From: Flavobacterium psychrophilum
Lineage (GTDB): Bacteria > Bacteroidota > Bacteroidia > Flavobacteriales > Flavobacteriaceae
Length of the DNA stretch: 31,189 bases
Direction of reading: 5' to 3'
Assembly (NCBI GenBank): GCA_003243255.1
Contig: QFQM01000043.1
Span: 1 to 31,189 of the forward strand
This document shows, in pieces, positions 1 through 10,320 of the stretch (the stretch's first letter is position 1; each line of letters begins with the position of its first letter). A program made the position numbers and the translations under genes. The notes beneath the pieces were generated by a model. The model was not told where the DNA came from. It was given only the letters and a program-made list of their open reading frames with translations, and did no database searches.

Positions 1-1950
1 CTCGTCAAGAAGCACCACACAGTATGGTTTTCTGCGTACTTTTTCAGTAAGCTGACCACCTTCTTCGTAACCAACATATCCCGGAGGCGCACCTACAAGT
101 CTTGAGATGGCAAATTTCTCCATGTATTCGCTCATGTCGATACGTACTAGCGCATCTTCAGAGTCAAAAAGCTCTTTAGCGATTACTTTGGCTAACTGTG
201 TTTTACCAACACCTGTCTGACCAAGGAAAACGAATGAACCTATCGGTTTGTTAGGATCTTTCAGACCTGCACGGTTACGTTGTATTGACTTGGCAATTTT
301 TGCAACAGCTTCGTCCTGACCGATAACCTTACCTTTAATAAGTTCTGGCAGTTTAGCAAGTTTATTACTTTCGGTTTGGGCGATACGGTTTACAGGAATA
401 CCTGTCATCATCGATACTACATCGGCAACATTGTCTTCGGTAACGGTAACGCGGTTGTTTTTAGAATCTTCTTCCCATTGCTCCTGAGCTATGGCAAGGT
501 CTTTCTCTATACGTTTCTCGTCGTCGCGAAGTTTGGCAGCTTCCTCGTATTTCTGTTTTTTAACAACAGAGTTTTTAAGTTCGCGAACCTCTTCAAGCTG
601 TCTTTCAAGATCCAGGATCTGTTTTGGAACATCAATGTTAGTAATGTGAACGCGTGATCCTGCCTCGTCAAGGGCATCAATAGCCTTGTCCGGAAGGAAA
701 CGCTCGCTCATATATCTGTCAGTAAGCTTAACGCAGGCTTCAATAGCTTCCGGCGTATAGATTACGTTATGGTGATCCTCATATTTATTCTTGATGTTGT
801 TCAGGATAGTAATAGTCTCAGCTACACTTGTAGGATCAACGATCACTTTCTGGAAACGACGCTCAAGGGCTCCGTCTTTCTCGATATACTGTCTGTACTC
901 GTCAAGGGTAGTGGCACCAATACATTGGATTTCACCTCTTGCAAGAGCTGGTTTAAACATATTGCTTGCATCAAGTGATCCTGTTGCACCACCGGCACCT
1001 ACAATAGTATGTATCTCGTCAATGAAAAGGATAATATCATCATTCTTTTCAAGTTCGTTCATAACCGCTTTCATGCGCTCCTCAAACTGGCCGCGGTATT
1101 TTGTACCTGCCACTAAGCTGGCAAGGTCAAGGGTTACCACGCGTTTGTTGAAAAGGATGCGCGATACTTTTTTCTGGATAATGCGAAGTGCAAGACCTTC
1201 GGCAATTGCCGATTTACCCACACCCGGCTCACCGATAAGCAGCGGATTGTTTTTCTTTCTACGACTTAATATTTGTGATACACGTTCAATTTCTTTTTCA
1301 CGGCCCACTACGGGGTCAAGTTTGCCCTCTTCGGCAAGCTCGGTCAAATCACGTCCAAAATTGTCAAGAACAGGTGTTTTTGACTTTTTGTTGGCTTTGG
1401 CACCGGAAGAAGGGTTGTTGAAGTTGCTTTCGCGCATACTGTCATCTTGTCCTGCATCGTCATTATATGACTCTGCCTTAGGAAGGTTTTCCAGGTATTC
1501 TTCTTCGTTTGATGTCATATTGATAAATTGTTCTTTAACGGTTTCGTAATCAATTTTTAGTTTGTTAAGCAATTTTGTGGTAGGATCGTTTTCATTACGC
1601 AAAATGCATAACAGCAGGTGAGCTGTACTAATAGAGGTGCTCTGGAAAACCTTAGCCTCAAGAAATGTGGTCCTCAGGGCACGTTCTGCCTGGCGCGTTA
1701 AGTGAAGGTTCTTCTTCTCATTATTGCGGTCAGCATTAGGATTGGCGGGGCTTAATATCTCTACCTTTCTGCGTAAATGATCCAGGTCGACAGAAATGTT
1801 ATTCAAAATGGAAATGGCTTTACCGTTGCCGTCTCTCAAAATTCCTAACATTAAGTGTTCTGTACCAATAAAGTCGTGACCTAATCGTAAAGCCTCTTCT
1901 TTACTATAGGTTATCACATCTTTGACTCTTGGTGAAAAATTATCATCCAT
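1..1950 (-). CDS. clpC: ATP-dependent Clp protease ATP-binding subunit ClpC (5' part, cut by window edge)
   Basis: This is an open frame of exactly 650 codons with no stop. The start is ATG at 1948-1950, reading [13 protein letters not shown]. The protein is an AAA+ unfoldase that feeds substrates to ClpP in the cytoplasm. In order it shows a double Clp N-domain (about residues 1-145), a poorly conserved acidic linker, a first nucleotide-binding domain with Walker A GEPGVGKS (240-247) and Walker B ILFIDEIH, a UVR-type coiled segment near residue 420, and a second domain with Walker A GQTGVGKT (577-584). The window begins inside the second Walker B (VVLLDE), so roughly the last 200 residues of a family of about 850 lie outside. 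The UVR segment and N-domain favour ClpC over ClpA or ClpB. It is divergent from gyrA across a 279-bp gap that carries a palindrome and TGTCA repeats. Confidence 0.96.
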   Translation of the reverse strand, partial: MDDNFSPRVKDVITYSKEEALRLGHDFIGTEHLMLGILRDGNGKAISILNNISVDLDHLRRKVEILSPANPNADRNNEKKNLHLTRQAERALRTTFLEAKVFQSTSISTAHLLLCILRNENDPTTKLLNKLKIDYETVKEQFINMTSNEEEYLENLPKAESYNDDAGQDDSMRESNFNNPSSGAKANKKSKTPVLDNFGRDLTELAEEGKLDPVVGREKEIERVSQILSRRKKNNPLLIGEPGVGKSAIAEGLALRIIQKKVSRILFNKRVVTLDLASLVAGTKYRGQFEERMKAVMNELEKNDDIILFIDEIHTIVGAGGATGSLDASNMFKPALARGEIQCIGATTLDEYRQYIEKDGALERRFQKVIVDPTSVAETITILNNIKNKYEDHHNVIYTPEAIEACVKLTDRYMSERFLPDKAIDALDEAGSRVHITNIDVPKQILDLERQLEEVRELKNSVVKKQKYEEAAKLRDDEKRIEKDLAIAQEQWEEDSKNNRVTVTEDNVADVVSMMTGIPVNRIAQTESNKLAKLPELIKGKVIGQDEAVAKIAKSIQRNRAGLKDPNKPIGSFVFLGQTGVGKTQLAKVIAKELFDSEDALVRIDMSEYMEKFAISRLVGAPPGYVGYEEGGQLTEKVRRKPYCVVLLDE

Positions 1951-2006
1951 AATGTTATTCTTTGATACTGTAAATTTAAGTATTTACAGGAAATTTTACA
2001 AAAACC

Positions 2007-2038
2007 GTACCTAATTAATGGTACTGACATTACTGACA
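2007..2038. promoter_or_regulatory. Palindrome plus TGACA direct repeat in the clpC-gyrA gap
   Basis: The 279-bp divergent gap 1951-2229 has no convincing gene. It holds a perfect inverted repeat, GTACC (2007-2011) and GGTAC (2020-2024) around TAATTAAT, immediately followed by TGACA at 2025-2029 and 2034-2038, a 9-bp period. Read toward clpC this gives two TGTCA motifs followed by the palindrome, about 60-90 bases before the start codon. The arrangement resembles an operator for clpC, but I do not recognise the regulator. Confidence 0.35.
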
Positions 2039-2181
2039 ATGCCGATAATGCTAATTGACGAAAAAAAAGCCGAAAATAAAAGGAAAAGCACAAATGTTTA
2101 TTAACCGTGCGGTAATAATTTTGTGTTAATAAAACGTGTAAATAATTAGATTTATAGGTTTTCAATCCTGATAAAAATACG

Positions 2182-2189
2182 TATATTGG
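2182..2189 (+). promoter_or_regulatory. Possible gyrA -7 box
   Basis: TATATTGG differs by one base from the Bacteroidota -7 consensus TAnnTTTG and lies 40 bases before the gyrA ATG. I see no TTG at the expected -33 distance, so this is a weak call. Confidence 0.25.
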
Positions 2190-2229
2190 CACGTTTTGTA
2201 ACAACTATAATATTTTAATATAACTACTT

Positions 2230-4704
2230 ATGTCTGAAGGAGAAAAGTTAATTCCCATTAACATAGAAGACGAAATGAAATCAGCCTACATTGATTATTC
2301 AATGTCGGTTATTGTGTCAAGGGCGCTTCCGGATGTTAGAGATGGCTTGAAACCCGTACACCGAAGAGTACTTTTTGGAATGTATGAATTAGGGGTACTA
2401 TCAAACAGAGCACATAAAAAATCAGCGAGGATCGTAGGTGAGGTACTTGGTAAATATCACCCTCACGGTGACTCATCAGTATATGACGCCATGGTGCGTA
2501 TGGCACAGGAATGGAGTCTTCGCTATCTTCTTGTAGATGGTCAGGGTAACTTCGGATCGGTAGATGGTGACAGCCCGGCAGCAATGCGTTATACTGAGGC
2601 TAGGATGCGTAAGATCTCTGAAGAGATCATGGCTGACCTTGATAAAGAAACAGTAGATTTTCAGCTTAACTTCGATGATACTTTAGAGGAGCCAACAGTA
2701 ATGCCTACAAGGGTACCTACACTTTTAGTGAATGGTGCATCGGGTATTGCCGTAGGTATGGCGACTAATATGGCACCACACAACCTTACTGAGGTTATCG
2801 ATGGTACGCTTGCTTATATAGATAACAATGATATTGAGATCGATGAGCTTATAACATATATTAAAGCACCTGATTTCCCAACAGGTGGTACAATTTATGG
2901 TTATGAGGGTGTGCGTGAGGCTTTCAAAACAGGCCGTGGCCGTATCGTAATGCGTGCTAAGACCAGCTTTGAAGAAGTAGAAGGCCGTGAGTGCATCATT
3001 GTGACTGAAATCCCTTATCAGGTGAATAAGGCAGACATGATTAAAAAGACTGCTGACCTGGTTAACGAAAAGAAAATTGATGGTATTGCCAACATCCGTG
3101 ACGAATCGGACAGGAATGGTATGCGTATCGTTTATATCCTTAAACGTGATGCTGTGCCAAATGTGGTGCTTAATACCTTATTTAAATATCTGAAAGAGCT
3201 TATCCATTATTTTGTGGAGCACAGGCACGAGGTTGTTGTTAGAAGAACACAATATGAACTTCGTAAAGCAGAAGAGCGTGCACACATATTAGAAGGACTT
3301 ATTATTGCTTCTGATAATATCGATGAGGTAATCGCTATCATCCGTGGCTCTAAAGACGGTGAAGAAGCACGTGGTAAATTAATGGAGCGTTTCACCCTGT
3401 CAGAAATTCAGGCGCGTGCTATCGTTGAGATGCGTTTAAGGCAGCTTACAGGTCTGGAACAGGATAAACTTCGTGCAGAATATGAAGATATCATGAAATT
3501 GATAGCTGAATTAAAAGCCCTTTTGGAAAGCAAAGAGCTAAGAATGGAGCTTATCAAAACCGAACTTATCGAAATCAGAGATAAGTATGGTGACGATCGC
3601 CGTTCGCAAATCGAGTACTCAGGTGGCGATGTAAGTATTGAAGACCTTATTGCTGATGAGAATGTGGTAATCACTATTTCTCACGCAGGATATATTAAAC
3701 GTACACCGCTAAGCGAATACAAAACGCAAAACAGGGGTGGAGTAGGACAGAAAGGTGTGGCTACACGCGATCAGGATTTCCTTGAGCATCTTTTCGTGGC
3801 TACAAACCATAACTACATGTTGTTCTTTACCCAAAAAGGTAAATGTTTCTGGATGCGCGTTTACGAAATTCCTGAAGGAAACAAAACAAGTAAAGGACGT
3901 GCTATACAAAACCTTATCAACATTGAGAATGACGATAAAGTAAAAGCATTCATCTGTACTCAGGATCTTAAGAACGAAGAATACATCAATAATCATTATG
4001 TAATCATGGCTACCAAGAAAGGTATCGTTAAGAAAACCCTTCTTGAGCAATATTCACGTCCTAGACTTAACGGTATTGCTGCTATCACCATCCGTGAAGA
4101 TGATGAGCTATTAGAGGCTAAACTGACTACAGGTGAAAGCCAGGTGCTTATCGCAGTGAAGTCAGGTAAACTTGTTCGTTTCGAAGAAGGTAAAACGCGT
4201 CCGATGGGTCGTAGTGCTTCAGGAGTGCGTGGTATCACGCTTCAGGATGAGCAGGATGAGGTAATCGGAATGGTATCAGTAAATGATATGAACAGTGAGA
4301 TACTTGTTGTGTCTGAGAATGGATATGGTAAGCGTTCAAGTCTTGAAGATTACAGGATAACCAATCGTGGCGGTAAAGGTGTGAAAACACTTAATATCAC
4401 TGATAAAACAGGTAAGCTTGTATCTATCAATAACGTTACTGATGCGGATGACCTTATGATCATCAACAAGTCAGGACTTACGATACGTATGATGGTTTCT
4501 GACCTAAGGGTTATGGGACGCGCTACGCAGGGTGTTAGGCTTATCAACATAAAAGGAAATGACTCTATTGCAGCAGTAACTAAGGTTATGCGTGAAGAAG
4601 AGGCAGAAGAGAGCCTTGAAGGTATGGAAGAAGGTTCTGAAAATGGGGTAGAAGGCTACATCGAACCTGATACTGATAACGAAGAACAACAAACGGAAGA
4701 ATAA
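2230..4704 (+). CDS. gyrA: DNA gyrase subunit A
   Basis: This is the breakage-reunion subunit of DNA gyrase, which forms an A2B2 complex with GyrB and introduces negative supercoils. The 824 residues fit a complete GyrA. The catalytic tyrosine is Y121 in [10 protein letters not shown] (E. coli Y122). The quinolone-resistance region reads [12 protein letters not shown], with Ser82 and Asp86 at the positions of E. coli Ser83 and Asp87, the residues usually associated with susceptibility. The C-terminal beta-pinwheel carries a GyrA box QNRGGVG at 500-506, needed for DNA wrapping. The tail is strongly acidic, as in many GyrA proteins. The start [16 protein letters not shown] matches the family N-terminus. 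The next gene begins 14 bases downstream, so the two are probably co-transcribed. Confidence 0.98.
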   Translation: MSEGEKLIPINIEDEMKSAYIDYSMSVIVSRALPDVRDGLKPVHRRVLFGMYELGVLSNRAHKKSARIVGEVLGKYHPHGDSSVYDAMVRMAQEWSLRYLLVDGQGNFGSVDGDSPAAMRYTEARMRKISEEIMADLDKETVDFQLNFDDTLEEPTVMPTRVPTLLVNGASGIAVGMATNMAPHNLTEVIDGTLAYIDNNDIEIDELITYIKAPDFPTGGTIYGYEGVREAFKTGRGRIVMRAKTSFEEVEGRECIIVTEIPYQVNKADMIKKTADLVNEKKIDGIANIRDESDRNGMRIVYILKRDAVPNVVLNTLFKYLKELIHYFVEHRHEVVVRRTQYELRKAEERAHILEGLIIASDNIDEVIAIIRGSKDGEEARGKLMERFTLSEIQARAIVEMRLRQLTGLEQDKLRAEYEDIMKLIAELKALLESKELRMELIKTELIEIRDKYGDDRRSQIEYSGGDVSIEDLIADENVVITISHAGYIKRTPLSEYKTQNRGGVGQKGVATRDQDFLEHLFVATNHNYMLFFTQKGKCFWMRVYEIPEGNKTSKGRAIQNLINIENDDKVKAFICTQDLKNEEYINNHYVIMATKKGIVKKTLLEQYSRPRLNGIAAITIREDDELLEAKLTTGESQVLIAVKSGKLVRFEEGKTRPMGRSASGVRGITLQDEQDEVIGMVSVNDMNSEILVVSENGYGKRSSLEDYRITNRGGKGVKTLNITDKTGKLVSINNVTDADDLMIINKSGLTIRMMVSDLRVMGRATQGVRLINIKGNDSIAAVTKVMREEEAEESLEGMEEGSENGVEGYIEPDTDNEEQQTEE

Positions 4705-4718
4705 TAAAAATAACAACT

Positions 4719-6008
4719 ATGAAAATCAAATATGCGATCGCCGCGTCTTTAATGCTTTCTATAGGTGCTTATGCCCAAAAAGAAGAATTAAAGGCTCTTA
4801 AAAAGATTAACGATAAGGAAGGCCAGCCTACTGCTGCTGATATAACTGAGTTCAAAAGGTTATTGACAGAAGCTGAAACAAAAATGGGTGCTGCAACTCC
4901 TGAGCAGCAATCAGAATTCAATTATTACAAAGGAAACTACGCTCTGGTTGAAATGATGATGAATCCTGCTTCAGGAAGGACTAATTTCCAACTTGCTATA
5001 GATAGTTTCAATAAAGTTCTTGACTTTGAAAAGACAGGAAAGAAAAAATATACCGAAGAACTTCAGAAAGAAACACTTCCTGAGATGAAGACTATGGCTA
5101 TTACCATGGCGCAACAATTGGGTGAGAAAAAAATGTATAAAGAGTCTTCTATGGCTTATTATGCAGCTTACACAGTTGATACTAAGGATTATGCTATTCT
5201 TTACAATGCTGCAGCTAATGCAGTTAATTCTCAGGATTGGGATAGTGCACTTAAATATTATGAAATCCTTGATAAAAGTGGCTTTACAGGAGAGCAGACT
5301 TTATATACTGCTAAAAACAAGGCTACAGGAGTTGTAGAAAATTTCCCTAACAAGAATATGAGGGATGTTTCTCTTCAGTCAGGTCAATACATCCTGCCTA
5401 AAGATGAAAAACAGCCTTCATTAAAAGGAGAGATTGTAAAAAATATTGCTCTTATCTATAACCTTAAGGGTGATACTGAAAAAGCTAAGGCTGCTTTTGC
5501 TAATGCAAGAAAAGCTAATCCTGAAGATGTAAACCTTATTATTTCGGAAGCAGATCTTTATCTTAAGTCTAAAGACATGGCAAAATATAAAGAGCTTATT
5601 TCAGAGGCTCTTGCTAAAAAGCCAAATGATGCTGATTTATATTATAACTTAGGAGTTGTAACTGCTGAGGCTGACCCTGCTACTGCTGAAGGGTATTATA
5701 AAAAAGCCCTTGAAATTAAGCCTGATTATGTGAACGCTAACATTAATTTAGGTTTATTGATGCTTAAAGATGAGCAGAAAGTTGTTAACCAGATGAACAG
5801 CCTTGGTACAAGCGCTGCTGACAACAAAAAATATGACGCTTTAAAAATGCAGAGAGAGGCAATGTATAATAAATCACTGCCATATTTTCAAAAGGCTCAC
5901 AAAGATGATCCTTCTAACCAGTATGTGATCACTACATTGGCTACAATTTACCAGGCTCTTGAGAGAATGGATGATTACAAAGCAATGAAAGCTAAGATCA
6001 AATCGTAA
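4719..6008 (+). CDS. Secreted tetratricopeptide repeat protein downstream of gyrA
   Basis: This is a 429-residue protein with a signal peptide ending at about GAYAQ (residues 16-20). The rest is helical, with TPR-like repeats clearest at about 236-270, 270-300 (degenerate), 303-337 and in the C-terminal 50 residues. Short TPR signatures such as YYKKALEIKPDY are visible. TPRs are protein-interaction scaffolds, and the partner here is unknown. The gene is 14 bases behind gyrA and is closed by a strong hairpin terminator, so it probably shares the gyrA transcript. The signal peptide places it in the periplasm or outer-membrane space, so the link to gyrase is more likely genomic than functional. 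No enzyme motif is visible. Confidence 0.85.
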   Translation: MKIKYAIAASLMLSIGAYAQKEELKALKKINDKEGQPTAADITEFKRLLTEAETKMGAATPEQQSEFNYYKGNYALVEMMMNPASGRTNFQLAIDSFNKVLDFEKTGKKKYTEELQKETLPEMKTMAITMAQQLGEKKMYKESSMAYYAAYTVDTKDYAILYNAAANAVNSQDWDSALKYYEILDKSGFTGEQTLYTAKNKATGVVENFPNKNMRDVSLQSGQYILPKDEKQPSLKGEIVKNIALIYNLKGDTEKAKAAFANARKANPEDVNLIISEADLYLKSKDMAKYKELISEALAKKPNDADLYYNLGVVTAEADPATAEGYYKKALEIKPDYVNANINLGLLMLKDEQKVVNQMNSLGTSAADNKKYDALKMQREAMYNKSLPYFQKAHKDDPSNQYVITTLATIYQALERMDDYKAMKAKIKS

Positions 6009-6030
6009 GTAATTACGATAACTATAAATA

Positions 6031-6060
6031 AAAAAGCCCCACGTTAGCGTGGGGCTTTTT
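6031..6060. terminator. Bidirectional intrinsic terminator between the gyrA operon and pheT
   Basis: A 13-bp perfect stem AAAAAGCCCCACG with loop TTAG is flanked by A5 on one side and T5 or more on the other. It sits between convergent genes (TPR protein ending 6008, pheT ending 6083) and can serve both. Confidence 0.9.
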
Positions 6061-6082
6061 TATTTATAGAAAGAAAACCGGA

Positions 6083-8506
6083 TTATCTTAATTGTGCTCC
6101 GGTTTCTTTTTCAAGGTTTTGTCTTATCTTACCCATAATTTTGTCAATCTGCTCGTCAGTAAGCGTTTTAGAACTGTCTTGTAGCATAAAGCTAACAGCA
6201 TACGATTTTTTACCTTCAGGCAGGTTGTTGCCTTCGTATACGTCAAACAGGCTGATGTCTTTTAATAATGATTTCTCTGTTTGCTTAGCAACAGTGTAAA
6301 TCGACTCAAAAGATACGTTCTGGTCTACGAGTAGTGCCAAATCCCTTCTTACTTCAGGGAATTTAGAAATCTCAACATATTTGATTTTACCAGTCACAAG
6401 CTTGATGATTGCACCCCAGTTAAAGTCTGCAAAAAAAACATCCTGTTTGATGTCGAAGTGTTTCAGTACAGATTTTTTAATAGTACCAAACTCAACAATG
6501 GTTTCGGTACCTACAGCAAGTACTATGCCTTCTGCAAAAATGTCGTTAGTTACAGGTTGTGTTTGTATTTTGGCGATACCAAGTCTCGTTAGTACAAGAT
6601 TAATATAACCTTTAAACATAAAGAAGTCTACAGGTTTTTGAGTGTATGACCAGCTTTCAGCTAAACGGCTTCCGGTTACAGTAAGCGTCAAATGTTTGTT
6701 CTCATCATAGCCTGAAGGCAGTTTATGATATGTTTTACCGAATTCAAATAATTTAAGGTCAGCACGTTTTCGGTTAATGTTAAACGATACCGCTTCAAGT
6801 GCGCTGAACAATAATGATTGTCTCATAGCAGAAAGATCACTGCTCAGAGGATTAAGCATCATTACATTGAATTCTTCTTTCAGGTTTTCAGAAAGTTTGA
6901 TGTAGTCAGGTGTGGTAAGCGAGTTGGCCATCATTTCGTTGAAGCCAAGCGATACCATCTGTGCACCTATGATGTTCTGAAGTTTATAATCTTCATTGCG
7001 TGCAGAGTTTGAAATCGACGCGTTAAGTTTTTGGGTAAACGATATATTGTTGTATCCGTAAACCCTTAATATCTCTTCTATAACGTCAATTTCACGCGTT
7101 ACATCAACACGGTATGCAGGAACCACAAGGCCAAGCCCTGCGTCAGACATTGTATTGATCTTTATATCCAGAGATACAAGTATCTTTTTGATAGTCTCTT
7201 TTGAAAGCTCCTGACCGATAACACGGCTAACGTTGGCAAAGTTTACTACTACGGAGTTATCTTCAATCTTTTTAGGATAGATATCAGTGATATCAGATGT
7301 AATCTCTCCACCTGCAGTTTCCTGTATAAGCAGGGCAGCCCTTTTAAGTGCATATTCTGTAATTGTTGGGTCGATACCTCTTTCAAAACGGAAAGAAGCG
7401 TCAGTGCTAAGCCCATGGCGTTTTGCAGTTTTTCTGACTGATACAGGGTTAAAATAAGCACTTTCCAGGAATATAGATGAAGTACCTTCTGTAACACCAG
7501 AGTTCTTGCCGCCAAATACACCGGCAATGCACATTGGACCGGCTTCATCGCAAATCATAAGGTCTTCTTCGTGCAGCGTTCTTTCTACATCGTCAAGCGT
7601 AGTGAATTTAGTGCCTGCCGGAACTGTTTTTACGATTACTTTATTGCCTTTTATTTTTGATGCATCAAAAGCATGGAGTGGCTGTCCAAGTTCGTGAAGA
7701 ACATAGTTGGTAACGTCCACAATATTGTTCTTTGGCGTAAGCCCGATTGACTTAAGCCTGTTTTGTAGCCATGCCGGAGACGGTTTTACGGTAATGCCGG
7801 AAATGGTAACACCACAATATCTTGGGGCAAGTTTATTATCTTCAACTTTAATATCCATCTTAAGGGTACGTTTGTCTACCCTGAAGTTACTTACAGATGG
7901 AGTTATAAGTTCGGTATGTACATTTTTTTGCGAAAGTCCGGCACGAAGGTCGCGGGCAACACCCCAATGGCTCATAGCGTCGGCACGGTTTGGCGTAAGC
8001 CCGATCTCAAACACCTCGTCGCTCTCAATATTGAATATTTTAGAAGCAGGAGTTCCCGGTTTAAGATCTTCGTCAAGTACAAGTATTCCGTCATGCCCTT
8101 CGCCAAGCCCAAGCTCATCTTCGGCGCATATCATACCGTGGCTGTCTTCACCGCGGATTTTTCCTTTTTTGATCTGGAAGGCATTACCTTCTTTGTCATA
8201 TAGTGTAGTGCCAATGGTAGCCACAGGAACTTTTTGTCCAACAGCAACGTTTGGCGCGCCACATACAATCTGTACAGGAGTGCCATCACCTAAATCTACA
8301 GTGGTAATTCTTAATCTGTCAGCATTTGGGTGCTGAACGCAGGTAAGCACGTGGCCTACCACAACGCCTTCAAGTCCGCCTTTAAGCGACTCAAATTTGT
8401 CAACGCCTTCTACTTCAAGACCAAGGTCGGTTAGCAGGGCAGCGGTTTCTTCAGATTTCCAGTCTAATTTTATGAATTGTTTTAACCAGTTGTAGGATAT
8501 ACGCAT
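6083..8506 (-). CDS. pheT: Phenylalanyl-tRNA synthetase beta subunit
   Basis: This is the beta chain of the alpha2-beta2 phenylalanine-tRNA ligase, which binds and positions tRNA-Phe and edits mischarged Tyr-tRNA. The 807 residues match the usual full length. Visible domains are an N-terminal segment MRISYNWLKQFI, an EMAP-II-like tRNA-binding fold at about 40-155 (VGHVLTCVQHPNADRLRI, then IVCGAPNV), the B3/B4 editing region (about 210-390), B5 (about 400-475), and a C-terminal ferredoxin-like anticodon-binding domain from about 715 (SKFPEVRRDLALLVD). It stands alone without pheS alongside, which is common in Bacteroidota. A -7 box lies 23 bases before the start. Confidence 0.97.
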   Translation of the reverse strand: MRISYNWLKQFIKLDWKSEETAALLTDLGLEVEGVDKFESLKGGLEGVVVGHVLTCVQHPNADRLRITTVDLGDGTPVQIVCGAPNVAVGQKVPVATIGTTLYDKEGNAFQIKKGKIRGEDSHGMICAEDELGLGEGHDGILVLDEDLKPGTPASKIFNIESDEVFEIGLTPNRADAMSHWGVARDLRAGLSQKNVHTELITPSVSNFRVDKRTLKMDIKVEDNKLAPRYCGVTISGITVKPSPAWLQNRLKSIGLTPKNNIVDVTNYVLHELGQPLHAFDASKIKGNKVIVKTVPAGTKFTTLDDVERTLHEEDLMICDEAGPMCIAGVFGGKNSGVTEGTSSIFLESAYFNPVSVRKTAKRHGLSTDASFRFERGIDPTITEYALKRAALLIQETAGGEITSDITDIYPKKIEDNSVVVNFANVSRVIGQELSKETIKKILVSLDIKINTMSDAGLGLVVPAYRVDVTREIDVIEEILRVYGYNNISFTQKLNASISNSARNEDYKLQNIIGAQMVSLGFNEMMANSLTTPDYIKLSENLKEEFNVMMLNPLSSDLSAMRQSLLFSALEAVSFNINRKRADLKLFEFGKTYHKLPSGYDENKHLTLTVTGSRLAESWSYTQKPVDFFMFKGYINLVLTRLGIAKIQTQPVTNDIFAEGIVLAVGTETIVEFGTIKKSVLKHFDIKQDVFFADFNWGAIIKLVTGKIKYVEISKFPEVRRDLALLVDQNVSFESIYTVAKQTEKSLLKDISLFDVYEGNNLPEGKKSYAVSFMLQDSSKTLTDEQIDKIMGKIRQNLEKETGAQLR

Positions 8507-8528
8507 TGTAGTTTATTTTAAAAGCATG

Positions 8529-8536
8529 CAAAGATA
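8529..8536 (-). promoter_or_regulatory. pheT -7 promoter box
   Basis: On the minus strand this reads TATCTTTG, a perfect match to the Bacteroidota -7 consensus TAnnTTTG. It would give a leader of about 15 bases. No clear TTG is seen at -33, only a TTTT run at about the right distance. Confidence 0.45.
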
Positions 8537-8614
8537 ATGATTGTCGTTTAAAATCCCTGATACTATTTAAAGTGAATTTTATTGTAATGTGGAATAGATT
8601 TCTTTTTAGGGTGG

Positions 8615-10219
8615 TTATTTAATAACAACCTTATTGGCAGAAGTTCCTGAACTGTTTTTTACTGAAACTATAAACATTCCTTTGTCATTAATTCTGATGG
8701 TGTTTTCATTGGCGTCAATATCCTTTTGAAGGATACGGTGTCCCAGCATGTTGTATACAGTAACCTGTGCAGGATATTCTTTCAGATCTATTGTTACCTG
8801 TCCTTCCGACGGATTTGGGTAAACAGCAACTAAGTTGTTTTTATGTTCTTTAACCGATAGGGCAACCTGTAGCGCATTAAATGCATTAACACGTCCGTGA
8901 CCGTAATATTGGTCAAATCCTTCTGTATCTTCAGCAGGATCACCTACCTGGTCTTCGGCAGTAGTTTCTAAAATTGTTTTTATCTCCAGTGGAGTACGTG
9001 TCGGGTCCTGAGCAAGCAGCAAAGACGCTATGCCCGCAACGGCAGGAGTCGCCTGAGATGTACCTCCCCAATAACTTTCATAATCAGTATCGGATGAGTA
9101 AGATAGTCCGTAAATAAAATTGCCTGGAGCTACTACGGAGATGTGCGATCCGTAGTTGCTGCCGCTGTTCAGATCCCAGAAAAACGGAGATGTCCTGTTA
9201 TCGTCAGGGTTAGTGGCACCTACAGCAATTACACCATTATATTTTGCGGGATAGCTGGCAACATTGTTGTTGTTATTCATCATGCAGGCTACCACTACAA
9301 CGCCATTGTTAAGAGCATAAGCAATGGCTTCTGCAAGTACTAACGACTGTGAAGTTCCGCCCACAGAAAGATTGATGACATTAGCGCCATTATCGGCGGC
9401 ATAGGTTATAGCCTCTGCCCACCAGGTATAATAACCAAAATTGGCAGCGTTAATTCCTTTAAGAGTCATTAGCTTACAGTTCAGGTCTACACCGCTGTAA
9501 CCTATCCCGTTGTTGCCATTGGCAGCTATAATTCCGGTAACGTTTGTACCGTGCCCGTGATCATCAGTAGGATCATTGTCATTGTTCGCATAATCCCATC
9601 CGTTGATATCGTCTATATATCCGTTTTGATCATCATCAATACCGTTGTCAGGTATTTCAAGAGTGTTTGTCCATAGCCTTCCTTCAAATTCAGGATGGCT
9701 TAGCCTCAGGCCCGAGTCCATAGTTGCCACAATCACAGAACTGCTTCCCTGAGTAATGTCCCATGCCTCCTGCATCTGCATATCGGCCCCACTTGTAGCA
9801 GGGTACATGTTGAAAGAGCCATCATTGTGAAATCCCCACTGCCTGTAATAAAAATCGTCGTTAACAGTAGTTGATACTCCTTTTACACCGCCGGCTTGTC
9901 CTACAGCATCTTTTTCGGCATATTCGACAAGGCCGGTATCCTGGTAGGACTTAATAACTGATTGCGCATTTGTATTTTCAGGAAAAGTAATAACAAAAGT
10001 ACCGGATGGGTTACGCTTTCCTGTTCTTAGCTTTTGAATCGCGGTAAAATGGTTATCAGTGCTAATCTTATCAATAGTGCTTATGCCTGTAGTATTATGA
10101 GACAGGGAGTTCGATGATACAGCAATTCCCTGTTTTAGTTTTATAATAATACGCTGGTTGTTCTGTGCAAAACCACTGAAGGAAGCAAAAGCAAAAATGC
10201 AATAAATAATTTTTTTCAT
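8615..10219 (-). CDS. Secreted subtilisin-like S8 serine protease with T9SS C-terminal sorting domain
   Basis: The start is ATG at 10217-10219 (MKKIIYCIFAF), which begins a signal peptide ending near SGFAQ. An upstream in-frame ATG at 10243 lies within the probable promoter box and is unlikely. The protein has 534 residues. A propeptide-like region is followed by the S8 catalytic domain: Asp168 in ATMDSG, His223 in HGHGTNVTG, and Ser388 in GGTSQATPAVAG. A DNGIDDDQNGYIDD segment (about 191-204) looks like a calcium-binding insert. The last 70 residues (VYPNPSEGQVTID to VVIK) are a type A T9SS sorting tail, so the enzyme should cross the outer membrane and be released or surface-attached. It is divergent from the M14 peptidase gene. 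Confidence 0.93.
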   Translation of the reverse strand: MKKIIYCIFAFASFSGFAQNNQRIIIKLKQGIAVSSNSLSHNTTGISTIDKISTDNHFTAIQKLRTGKRNPSGTFVITFPENTNAQSVIKSYQDTGLVEYAEKDAVGQAGGVKGVSTTVNDDFYYRQWGFHNDGSFNMYPATSGADMQMQEAWDITQGSSSVIVATMDSGLRLSHPEFEGRLWTNTLEIPDNGIDDDQNGYIDDINGWDYANNDNDPTDDHGHGTNVTGIIAANGNNGIGYSGVDLNCKLMTLKGINAANFGYYTWWAEAITYAADNGANVINLSVGGTSQSLVLAEAIAYALNNGVVVVACMMNNNNNVASYPAKYNGVIAVGATNPDDNRTSPFFWDLNSGSNYGSHISVVAPGNFIYGLSYSSDTDYESYWGGTSQATPAVAGIASLLLAQDPTRTPLEIKTILETTAEDQVGDPAEDTEGFDQYYGHGRVNAFNALQVALSVKEHKNNLVAVYPNPSEGQVTIDLKEYPAQVTVYNMLGHRILQKDIDANENTIRINDKGMFIVSVKNSSGTSANKVVIK

Positions 10220-10240
10220 GGTATGATTTGTTGGTAGCAA

Positions 10241-10248
10241 CAAATATA
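10241..10248 (-). promoter_or_regulatory. S8 protease -7 promoter box
   Basis: On the minus strand this reads TATATTTG, a perfect TAnnTTTG. A TTG lies 25 bases further upstream, slightly beyond the usual 17-23 spacing. The position supports translation starting at 10219 rather than at 10243. Confidence 0.5.
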
Positions 10249-10292
10249 GAGAATCATCTAAAGACTTTTAAGTCAAACATTCATAAATTCCT

Positions 10293-10300
10293 TACATTTG
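10293..10300 (+). promoter_or_regulatory. M14 peptidase -7 promoter box
   Basis: TACATTTG is a perfect TAnnTTTG, 21 bases before the preferred ATG at 10321. It implies a very short leader. No good TTG is seen at -33. Confidence 0.4.
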
Positions 10301-10320
10301 GTTTTCGAAATACAGTCTCC

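Noticed and set aside
791..1549. 252-codon frame on the plus strand opposite clpC
   Set aside because: It lies antisense to well-conserved ClpC domains. Its Ser/Arg-rich translation has no family character and results from codon bias of the real gene.
1914..2204. 96-codon minus-strand frame across the clpC-gyrA gap
   Set aside because: It overlaps the clpC start in another frame and has no family features. The region looks regulatory.
7707..8336. 209-codon frame opposite pheT, with smaller ones at 6381-6608 and 7916-8203
   Set aside because: They are antisense to the conserved PheT tRNA-binding region, and the products are low-complexity Ser/Pro-rich sequences.
10228..10320. Upstream ATG at 10228 as start of the M14 peptidase
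   Set aside because: It would place 31 unrelated residues before the signal peptide and start upstream of the -7 box at 10293-10300.
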